Assembly: GCF_001441615.1 (NCBI RefSeq)
Contig: NZ_LAXJ01000002.1
Location: forward strand, 1 to 64,000
Direction: 5' to 3'
Source: Roseovarius atlanticus
GTDB lineage: Bacteria > Pseudomonadota > Alphaproteobacteria > Rhodobacterales > Rhodobacteraceae
Length of the DNA stretch: 64,000 nucleotides
Shown here: positions 1 to 12,058 of the stretch, one piece after another
How positions within the stretch are numbered: the first letter of the stretch is position 1
How the letters are laid out: every line of letters begins with the position of its first letter
Program-made: the position numbers and the translations under genes
Notes under the pieces: generated by a model
The model's input: only the letters and a program-made list of their open reading frames with translations
Database searches by the model: none
What the model was told of the DNA's origin: nothing

Positions 1-430
1 GATCCTCGTACCGAAAAAGGTGGGTGACGGCAGTCCCGTTGTTCTGCGGCTCGAGAAACTTGGTCTGCGAGCCGACCTGCGCAAAGGCGGCGCGCTTGCC
101 CTTCATGTACTCGGTCACGAAGTCATCGAAGCTGATGCCGTGGGTCGAGTTGCGGGCCTGTTCCTGGCCCGGACGCTGACGGTAGCGATACCACGACCCC
201 AGCCAGTCGAGCGGCTCGCGCATGACCGCCAGCACGTCGAATCCCTCGCCCATGAATTTCTCGATGGCGGGGCGGAAGAAGCGGTTGTAGCGAAAGACCG
301 GCGCGTGTTTCAGCTCGGGCGGCTGGCGCACGACGATGGCCGCGCGGGGCGCAAGGGCAGCCTCATAGGCCGTTGTGCCTGTCTTCGGCACTGACAGGAA
401 TACAAGCTTTTCGTTTGAAAACACCAGCAT
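1..430 (-). CDS. Sulfotransferase-family protein, N-terminal part (runs off the window)
   Basis: The gene starts at the ATG complementary to 428-430 and continues past the left edge, so only about 143 residues are visible. Residues 15-20 read PKTGTT, which matches the 5'-phosphosulfate loop (PKTGTT or PKSGTT) of PAPS-dependent sulfotransferases. A later segment, MREPLDWLGSWYRYRQR, resembles the 3'-phosphate-binding region of that fold. The natural substrate cannot be told. It lies divergent to recA with about 200 bp between the starts. Relatives in this group are sometimes annotated under unrelated names, so the family call rests on the motif only. Confidence 0.75.
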   Translation of the reverse strand, partial: MLVFSNEKLVFLSVPKTGTTAYEAALAPRAAIVVRQPPELKHAPVFRYNRFFRPAIEKFMGEGFDVLAVMREPLDWLGSWYRYRQRPGQEQARNSTHGISFDDFVTEYMKGKRAAFAQVGSQTKFLEPQNNGTAVTHLFRYED

Positions 431-459
431 AGAAGATTTCGCCTGTTTGCCTGCCGTTG

Positions 460-475
460 GTAACCCCTCTTTAAC
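460..475 (+). promoter_or_regulatory. CtrA-like box between the sulfotransferase-like gene and recA
   Basis: The sequence GTAA-CCCCTCT-TTAAC matches the CtrA consensus TTAA-N7-TTAAC at all but the first base. It lies 30 bp before the sulfotransferase-like start and about 160 bp before recA. The ctrA gene in this same window has a box with the identical mismatch. Function is inferred from the pattern only. Confidence 0.4.
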
Positions 476-543
476 CCATCGCTGCAAACATCGGAAAGGA
501 ACAAATTCATTGAAATGTTCCCCTTTTGTCTCCATAACATGCG

Positions 544-558
544 GAACAAGAGGTGAAC
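544..558 (+). promoter_or_regulatory. LexA (SOS) box upstream of recA
   Basis: GAAC-AAGAGGT-GAAC is an exact inverted-orientation match to the alphaproteobacterial LexA operator GTTC-N7-GTTC. It lies about 75-90 bp before the recA start, where repression of recA by LexA would be expected. Confidence 0.85.
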
Positions 559-633
559 GAAAGCAGCGGCCAGACAGCGGGAAGACAGCGATAGACGCCC
601 CGTCTGGCGTGTGAAATAAGGGAAATGACAGGT

Positions 634-1713
<1,080 letters not shown>

Positions 1714-1778
1714 CGGAACGGAGATGGCCCACTCCGGAAAGGGCCCGCGCCACTGACGGGTGGCGGAGAATATCCGGG

Positions 1779-1806
1779 AAAGGCCATCCGACGGGATGGC
1801 CTTTCT
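1779..1806 (+). terminator. Rho-independent terminator after recA
   Basis: An 11-bp perfect stem (AAAGGCCATCC at 1779-1789, GGATGGCCTTT at 1794-1804) encloses the loop GACG and is followed by TCTT. It sits 65 bp after the recA stop and 110 bp before alaS. Confidence 0.85.
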
Positions 1807-1915
1807 TCGTAGGTCAACGCAACCTCGACCTTTGAAGTGCCCGCCTTCTGTGGACAGACAAAAAGCTTGGCGTTACACGGGTTCGACGCAACTTTCTCCT
1901 TCGGACCAGACCTTC

Positions 1916-4606
1916 ATGCCCACGCTCAACGAGATCCGCTCGACCTTCCTTAGTTTCTTTGAACGCAACGGCCACGAGGTGGTGCCGAGCAGCCCGCTCG
2001 TGCCGCGCAACGACCCGACGCTGATGTTCACCAATTCGGGCATGGTTCAGTTCAAGAACCTGTTCACCGGAGTCGAGAAACGCGACTATTCCCGCGCCAC
2101 CACCAGCCAGAAATGCGTGCGCGCGGGCGGCAAGCACAATGATCTCGACAACGTGGGCTACACCGCGCGGCACCACACGTTTTTCGAGATGCTGGGGAAT
2201 TTCAGTTTCGGCGATTACTTCAAGTCCGAGGCGATCCCCTATGCCTGGGACCTGCTGACCAAGGATTTCGGGATCGACAAGTCCAAGCTGCTGGTCACCG
2301 TCTATCACACCGATGACGAGGCGGCGGAGATCTGGAAGAAGCATGCGGGCCTGAGCGATGACCGCATCATTCGGATCGCGACGGATGACAATTTCTGGTC
2401 GATGGGGGCCACGGGGCCTTGCGGGCCGTGCACCGAGATCTTCTATGACCACGGGCCCGAGATCTGGGGTGGTCCTCCGGGCAGCGCGGAAGAGGATGGC
2501 GACCGGTTCATCGAGATCTGGAACCTGGTTTTCATGCAGAACGAGCGGTTCGAGGATGGCAGCCAGGTGGACCTGGACATGCAGTCGATCGACACCGGCA
2601 TGGGTCTGGAACGGATCGGCGCGCTGTTGCAGGGCAAGCACGACAATTACGACACCGACCTGATGCGCAGCCTGATCGAGGCGAGCGCGCATGTGACGGA
2701 TGGGGCGCCGGACGGGCTGGGCAACGTGCATCACCGGGTGATCGCGGACCATTTGCGCTCGACCTCGTTCCTGATTGCCGACGGGGTGATGCCGTCGAAC
2801 GAGGGGCGTGGTTACGTGCTGCGCCGGATCATGCGGCGGGCGATGCGGCACGCGCACCTTCTGGGCGCGCAGGATCCGGTGATGTACCGGCTGGTGCCGA
2901 ACCTTGTGGGCCTGATGGGGCAGGCCTTCCCCGAGCTGGGCCGGGCGCAGCCGCTGATCGAAGAGACGCTCGAGCTGGAGGAGAAGCGGTTCAAACAGAC
3001 GCTGGACCGGGGCCTGCGCCTGTTGGACGACGAGCTGGGCAAGCTGGGCGATGGCGCGGCGTTGCCGGGCGAGGCGGCGTTCAAGCTCTATGACACTTAC
3101 GGCTTTCCGCTGGACCTGACGCAGGATGCGTTGCGCGAGAAGGGCCGCGCGGTGGATGTGGCCGGGTTCGATGCGGCGATGGCGGAACAGAAGGCCAAGG
3201 CCCGCGCGGCGTGGTCCGGCAGCGGCGAGGCAGCGGACGCGACCGTATGGTTTGACCTGGCCGAGACGCATAGCGCGACGGATTTTCTTGGCTACGACAC
3301 CGAGACAGCCGAGGGCGTCGTGCAGGCGATCGTCGTCGACGGCGATGCCGTGGACAAGCTGGGTGCCAACAAGGCCACCGGCTGGGTCGTGGTGAACCAG
3401 ACGCCGTTCTATGCCGAAGCCGGTGGGCAGGTGGCGGACCATGGCTACCTGCGCAGCCTGGACGGCGCGCGCGAGCCGGGCGAGGCGCGGTTTGCGGGGC
3501 ATGTGAGCGACGTGCAGAAGCGGGCCGGGGGCCTGTCGGCGCATTTCGTCACTGTCGAGGCGGGCGAACTGGAAGTGGGCGACCCGGTGAAGCTGGAGGT
3601 GGATCACGGCCGCCGGACGGCGATCCGGTCGAACCATTCGGCCACGCACCTTTTGCACGAGGCGTTGCGCAAGGCGTTGGGCGATCACGTGGCGCAGCGC
3701 GGGAGCCTCAATGCGCCCGACCGGCTGCGGTTCGATTTCAGCCACGCCAAGGGCATGACGCTGGAGGAAATCAAGCAGGTCGAGGAAGAGGTCAACGCCT
3801 TCATCCGCCAGAACGGCAAGGTCGAGACCCGGATCATGACGCCGGACGATGCGCGCGCCATCGGGGCGCAGGCGCTGTTTGGCGAGAAATACGGCGACGA
3901 GGTGCGCGTGGTGTCGATGGGGTCCGAGGACGGCTCTGGCAAGGGGCTGGACGGGCAGACCTATTCGATCGAGCTGTGCGGCGGCACCCATGTGCGGCAG
4001 ACCGGCGATATCGGCCTGTTCGTCATGGTGGGCGAAAGCGCGTCCAGTTCCGGCGTGCGGCGGATCGAGGCGCTGACCGGGCCGGAGGCGTTCAAGTACC
4101 TGAGCGCGCAGGATCACCGCATGGCGGCATTGGCCTCGGAACTGAAAGCGCAGCCGGACGATGTGCTGGCCCGTGTGCGCGCGCTGATGGACGAGCGCAA
4201 GGCGCTGGCCAACGAGGTGACGCAGCTGAAGCGCGAGCTGGCCATGGGCGGCGGCGGTGCCGCAGGGCCGGAGGCCAAGGACGTGAACGGCGTGAAGTTC
4301 GTGGCGCAGGTTCTGTCGGGCGTGTCGGGGCGCGACCTGCCGCCCTTGATGGACGAGATGAAGACGCGGATCGGATCGGGCGCGGTGCTGCTGATCGCCG
4401 ATGCCGATGGCAAGGCCGCCGTGGCCGCAGGCGTGACGCAGGACTTGACCACGACGCTCTCGGCAGTCGATCTTGTCCGCGCCGCCGTGGCGGAACTCGG
4501 CGGCAAGGGCGGCGGGGGCCGTCCGGACATGGCGCAGGGTGGCGCGGCGAGCACCGACAATGCCGAGGCCGCCATTGCGGCGGCTGAACAGGTGTTGCAG
4601 GGCTGA
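1916..4606 (+). CDS. alaS: Alanine--tRNA ligase
   Basis: AlaRS charges tRNA-Ala and hydrolyses misacylated seryl- and glycyl-tRNA. At 896 residues it is the usual family size. The class II catalytic core begins at once ([20 protein letters not shown]). The editing domain carries the zinc ligands HSATHLLH near residue 575 and CGGTH near 687, and the C-terminal DHHA1 domain ends with a [12 protein letters not shown] segment. The reading frame is open further upstream, but homology begins at the ATG at 1916. It stands alone between the recA terminator and the DUF1330 pair. Confidence 0.98.
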   Translation: MPTLNEIRSTFLSFFERNGHEVVPSSPLVPRNDPTLMFTNSGMVQFKNLFTGVEKRDYSRATTSQKCVRAGGKHNDLDNVGYTARHHTFFEMLGNFSFGDYFKSEAIPYAWDLLTKDFGIDKSKLLVTVYHTDDEAAEIWKKHAGLSDDRIIRIATDDNFWSMGATGPCGPCTEIFYDHGPEIWGGPPGSAEEDGDRFIEIWNLVFMQNERFEDGSQVDLDMQSIDTGMGLERIGALLQGKHDNYDTDLMRSLIEASAHVTDGAPDGLGNVHHRVIADHLRSTSFLIADGVMPSNEGRGYVLRRIMRRAMRHAHLLGAQDPVMYRLVPNLVGLMGQAFPELGRAQPLIEETLELEEKRFKQTLDRGLRLLDDELGKLGDGAALPGEAAFKLYDTYGFPLDLTQDALREKGRAVDVAGFDAAMAEQKAKARAAWSGSGEAADATVWFDLAETHSATDFLGYDTETAEGVVQAIVVDGDAVDKLGANKATGWVVVNQTPFYAEAGGQVADHGYLRSLDGAREPGEARFAGHVSDVQKRAGGLSAHFVTVEAGELEVGDPVKLEVDHGRRTAIRSNHSATHLLHEALRKALGDHVAQRGSLNAPDRLRFDFSHAKGMTLEEIKQVEEEVNAFIRQNGKVETRIMTPDDARAIGAQALFGEKYGDEVRVVSMGSEDGSGKGLDGQTYSIELCGGTHVRQTGDIGLFVMVGESASSSGVRRIEALTGPEAFKYLSAQDHRMAALASELKAQPDDVLARVRALMDERKALANEVTQLKRELAMGGGGAAGPEAKDVNGVKFVAQVLSGVSGRDLPPLMDEMKTRIGSGAVLLIADADGKAAVAAGVTQDLTTTLSAVDLVRAAVAELGGKGGGGRPDMAQGGAASTDNAEAAIAAAEQVLQG

Positions 4607-4630
4607 GGCCCGTCTTGGAAGGGGAACGAC

Positions 4631-4915
4631 ATGGCGGCCTACCTGATTGCGCGGATCAACGTGACCGATCCCGAGGATTACAAGGCCTATGCCAGCCAGA
4701 CCGTGGCGCTGGCCGAGCAATTCGGCGGGCGGTTCCTGGCCAAGGGCGGGCCCCAGACGCAGGTCGAGGGGATCAGCCCCGAGCGGCACGTGATCATCGA
4801 GTTCCCCGACCACCAGGCGGCGCTGGATTGGTACAATTCGGATGCGTATCAGCGCATCCTGCCCATCGCGACCTCGTCGAGCGAGCGCGATATCGTCATC
4901 GTGGACGGAGTTTGA
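4631..4915 (+). CDS. DUF1330 family protein (first of a tandem pair)
   Basis: A 94-residue cytoplasmic protein of the dimeric ferredoxin-like alpha/beta-barrel DUF1330 family. It carries the usual pattern: an N-terminal AYLIARINVTDPEDYKAY strand and helix, a central GGRFLAKGG, and the closing YQRILPIATSSSERDIVIVDG. No biochemical role is established for most members. GGAAGGGG lies before the ATG. It is followed 12 bp later by a paralogue, and the two look like an old tandem duplication. Confidence 0.85.
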   Translation: MAAYLIARINVTDPEDYKAYASQTVALAEQFGGRFLAKGGPQTQVEGISPERHVIIEFPDHQAALDWYNSDAYQRILPIATSSSERDIVIVDGV

Positions 4916-4927
4916 GGAGGTAAAGAC

Positions 4928-5215
4928 ATGCCCGCATTGTGGATTGCCCATGTGACCGTGACCGACGAGGAGGCCTATGGCCGCTATGCGAAGCTGGCGG
5001 GGCCCGCGATCGAGGCGCATGGTGGGCATTTCATCGCTCGCGGCGCGCGGTATGTGCAACTGGAAGGCAACGACCGGGCGCGCAACGTGGTGGCCAAGTT
5101 CCCGTCGCTGGAGGCGGCGGAGGAGTGCTATCGCTCGGACGCCTACCAAGAGGCGCTGGACCACGCTCGGAACGCGTCGGAACGTGACCTGGTGATCGTG
5201 GAAACCTCGGAATAG
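4928..5215 (+). CDS. DUF1330 family protein (second of a tandem pair)
   Basis: This 95-residue paralogue of the preceding gene shares the layout VTDEEAYGRYAKLA, GGHFIARGARYVQLEG and the closing ERDLVIVE. It has a strong Shine-Dalgarno (GAGGAGG) before the ATG at 4928. Its TAG overlaps the GTG start of the MOSC gene by one base, so the three genes are probably one transcription unit. Function unknown. Confidence 0.85.
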   Translation: MPALWIAHVTVTDEEAYGRYAKLAGPAIEAHGGHFIARGARYVQLEGNDRARNVVAKFPSLEAAEECYRSDAYQEALDHARNASERDLVIVETSE

Positions 5216-5706
5216 TGCAGGGCCAGCTGGCCGAGATCATGGCGCGGCACGCGGGCGAGGGCCGCGTGGCGTGGATCGGGCTGCGGCCGGAGCGATTAGC
5301 CGATCTGGTGCCGGTCGAGGCAGCGGATCTGGGCGAGGCGGGGCTTGACGGAGACCATGCACGGGCCGGGAAACGCGCGTTGACGCTGATCCAGGCGGAG
5401 CATCTACAGGTGATCGCGGCGCTGGCCGGAATCAGCGAGGTACCGCCCGAGTTGTTGCGGCGCAACGTGGTGGTCTCTGGCATCAACCTGACCGCTTTGC
5501 GCAATCATCCCGTTCGGATCGGCAAGGCCGTGATCGAGGTCACCGCGCCTTGTGCGCCCTGTACGCGGATGGAAGCCGCGCTTGGGCACGGTGGGTATAA
5601 CGCCATGCGCGGGCATGGCGGGTGGTGCGCAAGAGTGCTGACACTCGGGCGGATCGCGGTGGGCGATAGCGTCGCACGGGCTGGAAGCGCAGATCGGGCG
5701 ATCTAG
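5215..5706 (+). CDS. MOSC domain-containing protein
   Basis: A 163-residue stand-alone MOSC (molybdenum cofactor sulfurase C-terminal) domain. Family features seen are GLDGDHARAGKRALTLIQAEHL, the NVVVSGINLTAL block, and the conserved cysteine region TAPCAPCTRMEAALG. MOSC proteins bind the molybdenum cofactor or carry sulfur to it. The target here is unknown. The GTG start shares one base with the upstream stop codon, which implies translational coupling to the DUF1330 gene. Confidence 0.88.
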   Translation: MQGQLAEIMARHAGEGRVAWIGLRPERLADLVPVEAADLGEAGLDGDHARAGKRALTLIQAEHLQVIAALAGISEVPPELLRRNVVVSGINLTALRNHPVRIGKAVIEVTAPCAPCTRMEAALGHGGYNAMRGHGGWCARVLTLGRIAVGDSVARAGSADRAI

Positions 5707-5735
5707 GCTTTCCTTCGATCTGAACGGAGGTGCCG

Positions 5736-6281
5736 ATGCGACTGATTTCCCTGATCCTGATGCTGATCCTGCCCGGAGCCGTGGCCGCGCAGGACTGGAG
5801 CCTGCTGAAAGAGCCGGGCACGGTGGCCCTGATGCGCCACGCGCTGGCGCCCGGCGTGGGCGATCCGTCAAATTTCGACCTGGAAGATTGCAGCACGCAA
5901 CGGAATCTGGATGACCGGGGGCGTGAACAGGCGAGGCAGATCGGCGCGGCGATGCGTGAGGCGGGCGTTCAATTCGATGCCGTATGGACCAGCCAGTGGT
6001 GCCGCTGCACCGAGACGGCGGAACTTCTCGACATGGGCACGCCCGAGGAATTCCCCGCGCTCAATTCGCATTTCGCGGGGCAGGGCGACCCCGAGGGGCA
6101 GGCGGCGGAGGTCATGGCGCGGATCAAGGACATGCCCCCCGAGGCGCGGCTGCTCTTGGTGACGCACCAAGTGAACGTTTCGGAGTTGACCGGCACAGGC
6201 ACGACCTCGGGCGAGATTGTCGTCGCGAGGCGTACCGGCACCGGTCTTGACGTTGTCGGGCGGATCTCGGTCGCGCCCTGA
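5736..6281 (+). CDS. Exported histidine phosphatase family protein
   Basis: A 181-residue protein with a signal peptide (MRLISLILMLILPGAVAAQ) and a histidine phosphatase core. The phosphoacceptor motif is MRHA, in place of the classic RHG, followed by LDDRGREQARQIG, a WTSQWCRCTETAELL segment and the late VTHQVNV histidine. It probably acts in the periplasm on a small phosphorylated compound; the substrate is unknown. I chose the ATG at 5736 because GGAGG at 5726-5730 is correctly spaced. An upstream in-frame GTG at 5730 is less likely. Confidence 0.85.
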   Translation: MRLISLILMLILPGAVAAQDWSLLKEPGTVALMRHALAPGVGDPSNFDLEDCSTQRNLDDRGREQARQIGAAMREAGVQFDAVWTSQWCRCTETAELLDMGTPEEFPALNSHFAGQGDPEGQAAEVMARIKDMPPEARLLLVTHQVNVSELTGTGTTSGEIVVARRTGTGLDVVGRISVAP

Positions 6282-6289
6282 GGGCCGGC

Positions 6290-7564
6290 TTATACGCCGC
6301 AGCGCAGGAACACCGCGCCGTCGTTGCCGGAAATGTCGACTCCGCCAAGGGTCACGTCCCGGTCGTCCGAGATGACGGCCATCTTGCCTTCGCCCCGGTT
6401 TTCCATCGGAAAGGCGCGATAGGGTTGATCGAACACCGCCGCCGACCCGTTGTCATTAAGCTTTACCCGTCCGGTGCGCGGCGCGCCGTCGAGGCTGGTT
6501 TCAATGGTCAGGCGGCCCTGCTGGCCGGTGATGTCAAAATCGGGTTGGGCGCAATTGCCGGCCATGCGCACCCAAGGGCCTTTGACGCCCTCGGCCGTCA
6601 GGCTCGATGTGTCATCGGGCAGGTTGCCCGGGGCGCGGACCTCTTCGTAGCTGTCGACCGCGACGGTGCCGACGCCCTGTTGGCAGAACGACATCTCGGC
6701 GCGGGTGCCACGGACCTCGGCATACTCACCGGGGGTGAACTCCATGTCGCCGGTCAGGGACCATACGTCGCCGTCGGGCGTGGTCAGCGTGGCGCATTCG
6801 ACGCCCTGCCGCACGCGACCTTCGAGCGAGACCTGCTTTCCATCGCCATCGCTGGTGTCTTGCGACACCACGTCGAAGGCGCGGGATTTGAGCGTCACGC
6901 CGCGGTCGGTATCCACCACGAAGATCAGATTGTCACCGGGCGAGGCCCAGTCGGGAAGGTCGACAGACGCGGAAACCTCGCCGTCCGCGGCGACCTGCGC
7001 CTGGTCCACGGCGCGCCATTCCGAGGCCATGCGGCCGACGCCGATGGTCACGTAATCCTCGGGGCGCAGGTTGCTGGCGTTGACGCGCACCTCGGTGCCG
7101 GGCGGGCCAGCCAAGGGCTGCACACGCACCGAGGCCGACGGCTCGGACGCGTCGGGAAGGCTCAGCGCGTCACCCACCGCCATGGCCAACGGGTCAAGAT
7201 CGGGGTTCTCGTTCAGCAATTCCACAACGGAAATGCCAAGTTCCTGCGCAATGGAGAAGGCGGTGTCGCCGTCGCGAACCTCGTAGGTGTCCCGGTCGGG
7301 TGCGGCGGTATTTCTGCCGTCGGTATCCGTATCTGATGCGGCAAGGGTGATTGCTTCGCCCACTGGCAGGTCGCGTGGATCGAGGCCGGGGTTGAGATCC
7401 ATGATCAGGCTCAACGGCACACGACAGCTTTGCGAGACACGGTAGAGCGTGTCACCGGGTTGCAGGCGGTAGGCATCGCCGCAACGGCTTTGGGCCTCTG
7501 CTGCGGGGGCGAGAGCAAGACCGGCCGCGCTGGTCGCTGTGGTGAAAATGAGTGTGCGGAGCAT
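6290..7564 (-). CDS. Exported LysM domain protein
   Basis: A 424-residue protein with a signal peptide (MLRTLIFTTATSAAGLALAPAAEAQ) followed by two LysM peptidoglycan-binding repeats. These lie at about residues 32-74 (LQPGDTLYRVSQ) and 93-136 (VRDGDTAFSIAQ). The remaining ~290 residues contain an IgG-like or beta-rich segment (VQPLAGPPGTEVRVNASNL) and a C-terminal part of no family I recognise. It probably binds the cell wall from the periplasm. AGGAGG precedes the ATG. Convergent with the phosphatase gene, with only 8 bp between stops. Confidence 0.85.
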   Translation of the reverse strand: MLRTLIFTTATSAAGLALAPAAEAQSRCGDAYRLQPGDTLYRVSQSCRVPLSLIMDLNPGLDPRDLPVGEAITLAASDTDTDGRNTAAPDRDTYEVRDGDTAFSIAQELGISVVELLNENPDLDPLAMAVGDALSLPDASEPSASVRVQPLAGPPGTEVRVNASNLRPEDYVTIGVGRMASEWRAVDQAQVAADGEVSASVDLPDWASPGDNLIFVVDTDRGVTLKSRAFDVVSQDTSDGDGKQVSLEGRVRQGVECATLTTPDGDVWSLTGDMEFTPGEYAEVRGTRAEMSFCQQGVGTVAVDSYEEVRAPGNLPDDTSSLTAEGVKGPWVRMAGNCAQPDFDITGQQGRLTIETSLDGAPRTGRVKLNDNGSAAVFDQPYRAFPMENRGEGKMAVISDDRDVTLGGVDISGNDGAVFLRCGV

Positions 7565-7661
7565 CGGGGCCTCCTTTCGGAAATCGCGTTGGTCCATTTG
7601 GTAAAAACGCGAACGAGCGGGACGATGTTCCGATGCCGCGCACGGCGCGGGGTAGACAAGG

Positions 7662-8015
7662 TCACTCCAAGTCGGTCTGGATCCATTCGGGGCTGAGGTG
7701 AATATCCGTCGATACCAGCCGTCCCGGGCCGAGGTTGACGAATTTATGTGGCACCTCTGCCGGGGCCAGCAGGACATCGCCCGCTTCGGCCTCGATCACG
7801 TCATCGCCGATGCTGTACCGGGCGCGGCCCTCGCGCAGAATGAACACCTCGTCATACGGATGCGTATGCAGGGGCGGGCCCTTGCCCGTTTCTTCGAACT
7901 CCACGAAGAGCACGGTGATATCGGTGCCGAGATCCTTGCCCTCGAAGTGACCCGCCCAGCTGTCGGCGTTCTTGGCCCAGTCGGCGCGGGTCAGTTTGCG
8001 AGGGGTGTTGGCCAT
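7662..8015 (-). CDS. Cupin domain-containing protein
   Basis: A 117-residue single cupin barrel. Motif 1 is PPLHTHPYDEVFILREGRA, with the two histidines and the glutamate that bind metal. Motif 2 is GDVLLAPAEVPHKFVNLG. The substrate or role is unknown. The start is three bases beyond the typA stop on the same strand and has no clear Shine-Dalgarno, so it is probably translated by coupling to typA. Confidence 0.85.
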   Translation of the reverse strand: MANTPRKLTRADWAKNADSWAGHFEGKDLGTDITVLFVEFEETGKGPPLHTHPYDEVFILREGRARYSIGDDVIEAEAGDVLLAPAEVPHKFVNLGPGRLVSTDIHLSPEWIQTDLE

Positions 8016-8018
8016 GCG

Positions 8019-9839
<1,821 letters not shown>

Positions 9840-9909
9840 TGGGATATCCTTGGTGGTTTGGAGGTGGCCCTAAGGGCTTTGCGCGTCAATTGCCAGAGGG
9901 AAAACGGCG

Positions 9910-10812
9910 TTACGCGGCGATGGCGGTGCCGCGGTGCGGCAAAAGCCGCAGGAGCGTGGGGCCAAGCGGGCGGGCCGTGGCCCCGGTGCCCAATTTGAAG
10001 CGGGCAAGTCCTGGTGCGGCCTCGGTGTCGATGGACCCGAGGTCGAGCCGGGTGACGCCACGCTGGTGCAGATGCGTGATGGCCTGCCACATCAGCAGGG
10101 TATGGGCGTGGCCGCGGCGCGCGGCGGGGGCGGCCCAGCCGATATGGTATGTGGCGACGGTCCCGTGCAGCAGGAAAAGCAGGTAGGCCAGCATCCCGGC
10201 GCAGTCATGCGCGGTGAAAAGCCGCGTGGCCTGCCGGTGGGTGGAGGCAAAGGCAAGCGTGAAGCCCGGCGGCAGGGCGCGATAGCCGCGGGCGCGTTGC
10301 TGGTGCCGGTCGAGGATCAGCAGGTCGGCGTCGCGGTCGGGATCGAACGGGCGATGATGGGTGCGCAGCGGTCCGGCCTGCGCGGCGTGCAGCCGGTTGC
10401 GCCACTTGCCGTGCAGACAGGCAAAGAGGGTCTTGGGGTCTGGGGTGAGGTCTAGTTCCGCCACATGCGCCGGGGTAAACAGGGCGCGGTAGCCGCAGCT
10501 TTGGTAAAGACGGGCGGTCTCAGGCGTATCGGGCTGAAGAACGGCAGGCCCGGGCAGGGGCATCATCGCATTCGCCGGGTCCACGCCGGGTGCAAGAACC
10601 GGACCGCGCGGCAGCCACGTAAGGCGCAGCGGGCCAACGCGGCGGTGCAGAAGTTGCGCGGTGCCATGCGTGTCGGTGCCGTCTTTCAGCGCGCGCCACG
10701 CAACCTCGGCCCCGATGGCCCGCATAGCGGCACCATAGCGCGGGTGCTGGTGCAGCGCGCAAGGTCCGGGCGGGTTGGGGGCGGTGTCGCATGGAAGCCA
10801 GGCAAGGGACAT
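9910..10812 (-). CDS. FemAB/GNAT-like acyltransferase
   Basis: A 300-residue protein with two related acyltransferase-like halves. The C-terminal half is most telling: CLHGKWRNRLHAA, a FTAHDCAGMLAYLLFLLHGTVATYHIGW strand set (read in parts), a RRGHAHTLLMWQAI helix, and the LDLGSIDTEAAPGLARFK ending that is typical of FemAB/BioF2-type acyltransferases. These often transfer aminoacyl or acetyl groups in envelope building, but the substrate is unknown. The start at 10812 (MSLAWLPCD) is the most upstream start supported by composition. It is divergent from a short membrane-protein gene. Confidence 0.7.
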   Translation of the reverse strand: MSLAWLPCDTAPNPPGPCALHQHPRYGAAMRAIGAEVAWRALKDGTDTHGTAQLLHRRVGPLRLTWLPRGPVLAPGVDPANAMMPLPGPAVLQPDTPETARLYQSCGYRALFTPAHVAELDLTPDPKTLFACLHGKWRNRLHAAQAGPLRTHHRPFDPDRDADLLILDRHQQRARGYRALPPGFTLAFASTHRQATRLFTAHDCAGMLAYLLFLLHGTVATYHIGWAAPAARRGHAHTLLMWQAITHLHQRGVTRLDLGSIDTEAAPGLARFKLGTGATARPLGPTLLRLLPHRGTAIAA

Positions 10813-10858
10813 GCGCCGATTAAGACGATGATAACCTAAGTCATGGTTAATGCCGCCC

Positions 10859-10996
10859 ATGGCAAAGAAGTCCAATCCCGTGCGCGGCGTGACCGCGCCG
10901 AGCGTGCGGCCCACGGCCTATGCCGCGTGGCTGGTGGCGGTGGCGCTGTCGGTGCCGGTTTTCGTGGTGCTGAGCGTGATCGACTGGATCTGGTAA
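10859..10996 (+). CDS. Small membrane protein (45 residues), unknown
   Basis: A short gene encoding a basic N-terminus (MAKKSNPVRGVTAPSVRP) and one transmembrane segment of about 24 residues (AAWLVAVALSVPVFVVLSVI) ending DWIW. Codon use follows the genome's GC-rich third-position pattern, which favours a real gene. The Shine-Dalgarno is weak. It converges on the next membrane-protein gene with 4 bp between stops. No function can be assigned. Confidence 0.6.
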   Translation: MAKKSNPVRGVTAPSVRPTAYAAWLVAVALSVPVFVVLSVIDWIW

Positions 10997-11000
10997 CGCG

Positions 11001-11306
11001 TCAGTCCCAGTTCATGCCGTGGCGACGCACGTACCACAGCATCAGCGGTGTCTCGATCACCAGGGCGATCACGATGGTGAAAACGACCCAGTTGGTGTCG
11101 AAAAGCCAGAGCGAAAACCGCGTGCCGGTGCCCCAGAAGAGCCAGCCGTTGATCACCAGCATCACGCCCGTGACGCCCAGATCGTAGAGCGCCATGCGCG
11201 ACACGTGGCGCGGCCGCAGCGCAGGGTAGAGCATGAAGTAGGCCACCGCCAGGCAGGCGATCACCGTGACCAAAGCCTGTCCCTCGGGTGAAAGAGTGGA
11301 CAGCAT
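11001..11306 (-). CDS. Small integral membrane protein (101 residues), unknown
   Basis: The product has three predicted membrane helices: ALVTVIACLAVAYFMLYPAL, LGVTGVMLVINGWLFWG and WVVFTIVIALVIETPLMLWYV. A short cytoplasmic tail reads RRHGMNWD. It lies 14 bp downstream of ssb on the same strand and is probably co-transcribed with it. I do not recognise a named family. Confidence 0.7.
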   Translation of the reverse strand: MLSTLSPEGQALVTVIACLAVAYFMLYPALRPRHVSRMALYDLGVTGVMLVINGWLFWGTGTRFSLWLFDTNWVVFTIVIALVIETPLMLWYVRRHGMNWD

Positions 11307-11320
11307 CGGTCAGCCCCCGA

Positions 11321-11821
11321 TCAGAACGGGATCTCGTCGTCGTAATCGCGCGAGGGCGAAGGTTGCGAGCGGCCCTGGTCGGACGGACCCGAAGAGCCGC
11401 CGCCGTAATCCTGGTCATAGCCGCCGCCGCTGCCGCCGCCATAGTTGCCACCACCGCCGCCGCCGCTGTCGCGGCCGTCGAGGAAGGTCATCTCGCCCGC
11501 ATAGGGACGCAGAACCACCTCGGTCGAATAGCGGTCCTGGCCGGACTGGTCCTGCCATTTGCGGGTTTCCAGCTTGCCCTCGATATAGACCTTGGAGCCT
11601 TTTTTCAGGTATTGCTCGGCCAGCCGCACCAGCGCCTCGTTGAAGATGGCGACCGTGTGCCATTCGGTGCGTTCGCGCCGTTCGCCGGTGTTGCGGTCCT
11701 TCCAGTTCTCGGAGGTGGCGATGCGCAGGTTGCACACCTTTCCGCCGTTCTGGAACGTGCGCACCTCGGGGTCGCGGCCCAGGTTGCCAATGAGAATGAC
11801 TTTGTTGACGGAACCGGCCAT
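11321..11821 (-). CDS. ssb: Single-stranded DNA-binding protein
   Basis: SSB coats single-stranded DNA in replication, repair and recombination. The 166-residue product starts with an OB fold ([20 protein letters not shown]), followed by [16 protein letters not shown] and [15 protein letters not shown] glycine-rich linker (about residues 108-150) leads to the acidic tip DDEIPF, which recruits partner proteins. No LexA box is visible in the 240-bp upstream gap. Confidence 0.97.
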   Translation of the reverse strand: MAGSVNKVILIGNLGRDPEVRTFQNGGKVCNLRIATSENWKDRNTGERRERTEWHTVAIFNEALVRLAEQYLKKGSKVYIEGKLETRKWQDQSGQDRYSTEVVLRPYAGEMTFLDGRDSGGGGGGNYGGGSGGGYDQDYGGGSSGPSDQGRSQPSPSRDYDDEIPF

Positions 11822-12058
11822 GGCGCCCTCCTGCTGCTGTCTCTTGATTAACGTTCACCTTACATCACCCCGAAGGGATGAAGAAAAGCCTAAAATTCGA
11901 GGAAAACCGGGCGAACCGGGGTGCCGGACGGAATGCGCGCCGCGAGTCTGGCATTTTGACACGAGTTCGGTATAGTGCGCCGCAAGACGGTTCAGCCGGG
12001 GCCAGGCAAATGGCGTGCAGGCGAACCGCAGTGGGACAGTCAAGGGGCGGTGTTCAGT

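Noticed and set aside
517-531. GTTC-CCCTTTT-GTCT as a second SOS box before recA
   Set aside because: The second half-site mismatches at two bases; the exact box at 544-558 explains regulation.
1814-5164. Very long minus-strand open frame (over 1,100 codons) opposite alaS and the DUF1330 genes
   Set aside because: It is a mirror effect of GC-rich codon bias. The product is rich in His, Arg and Ala with no motif, and the plus-strand genes are certain.
10820-10850. Two tandem degenerate CtrA-like patterns before the 45-residue gene
   Set aside because: TTAA-N7-ATAAC has one mismatch and CTAA-N7-TTAAT has two; neither is exact and the second nearly reaches the start codon.
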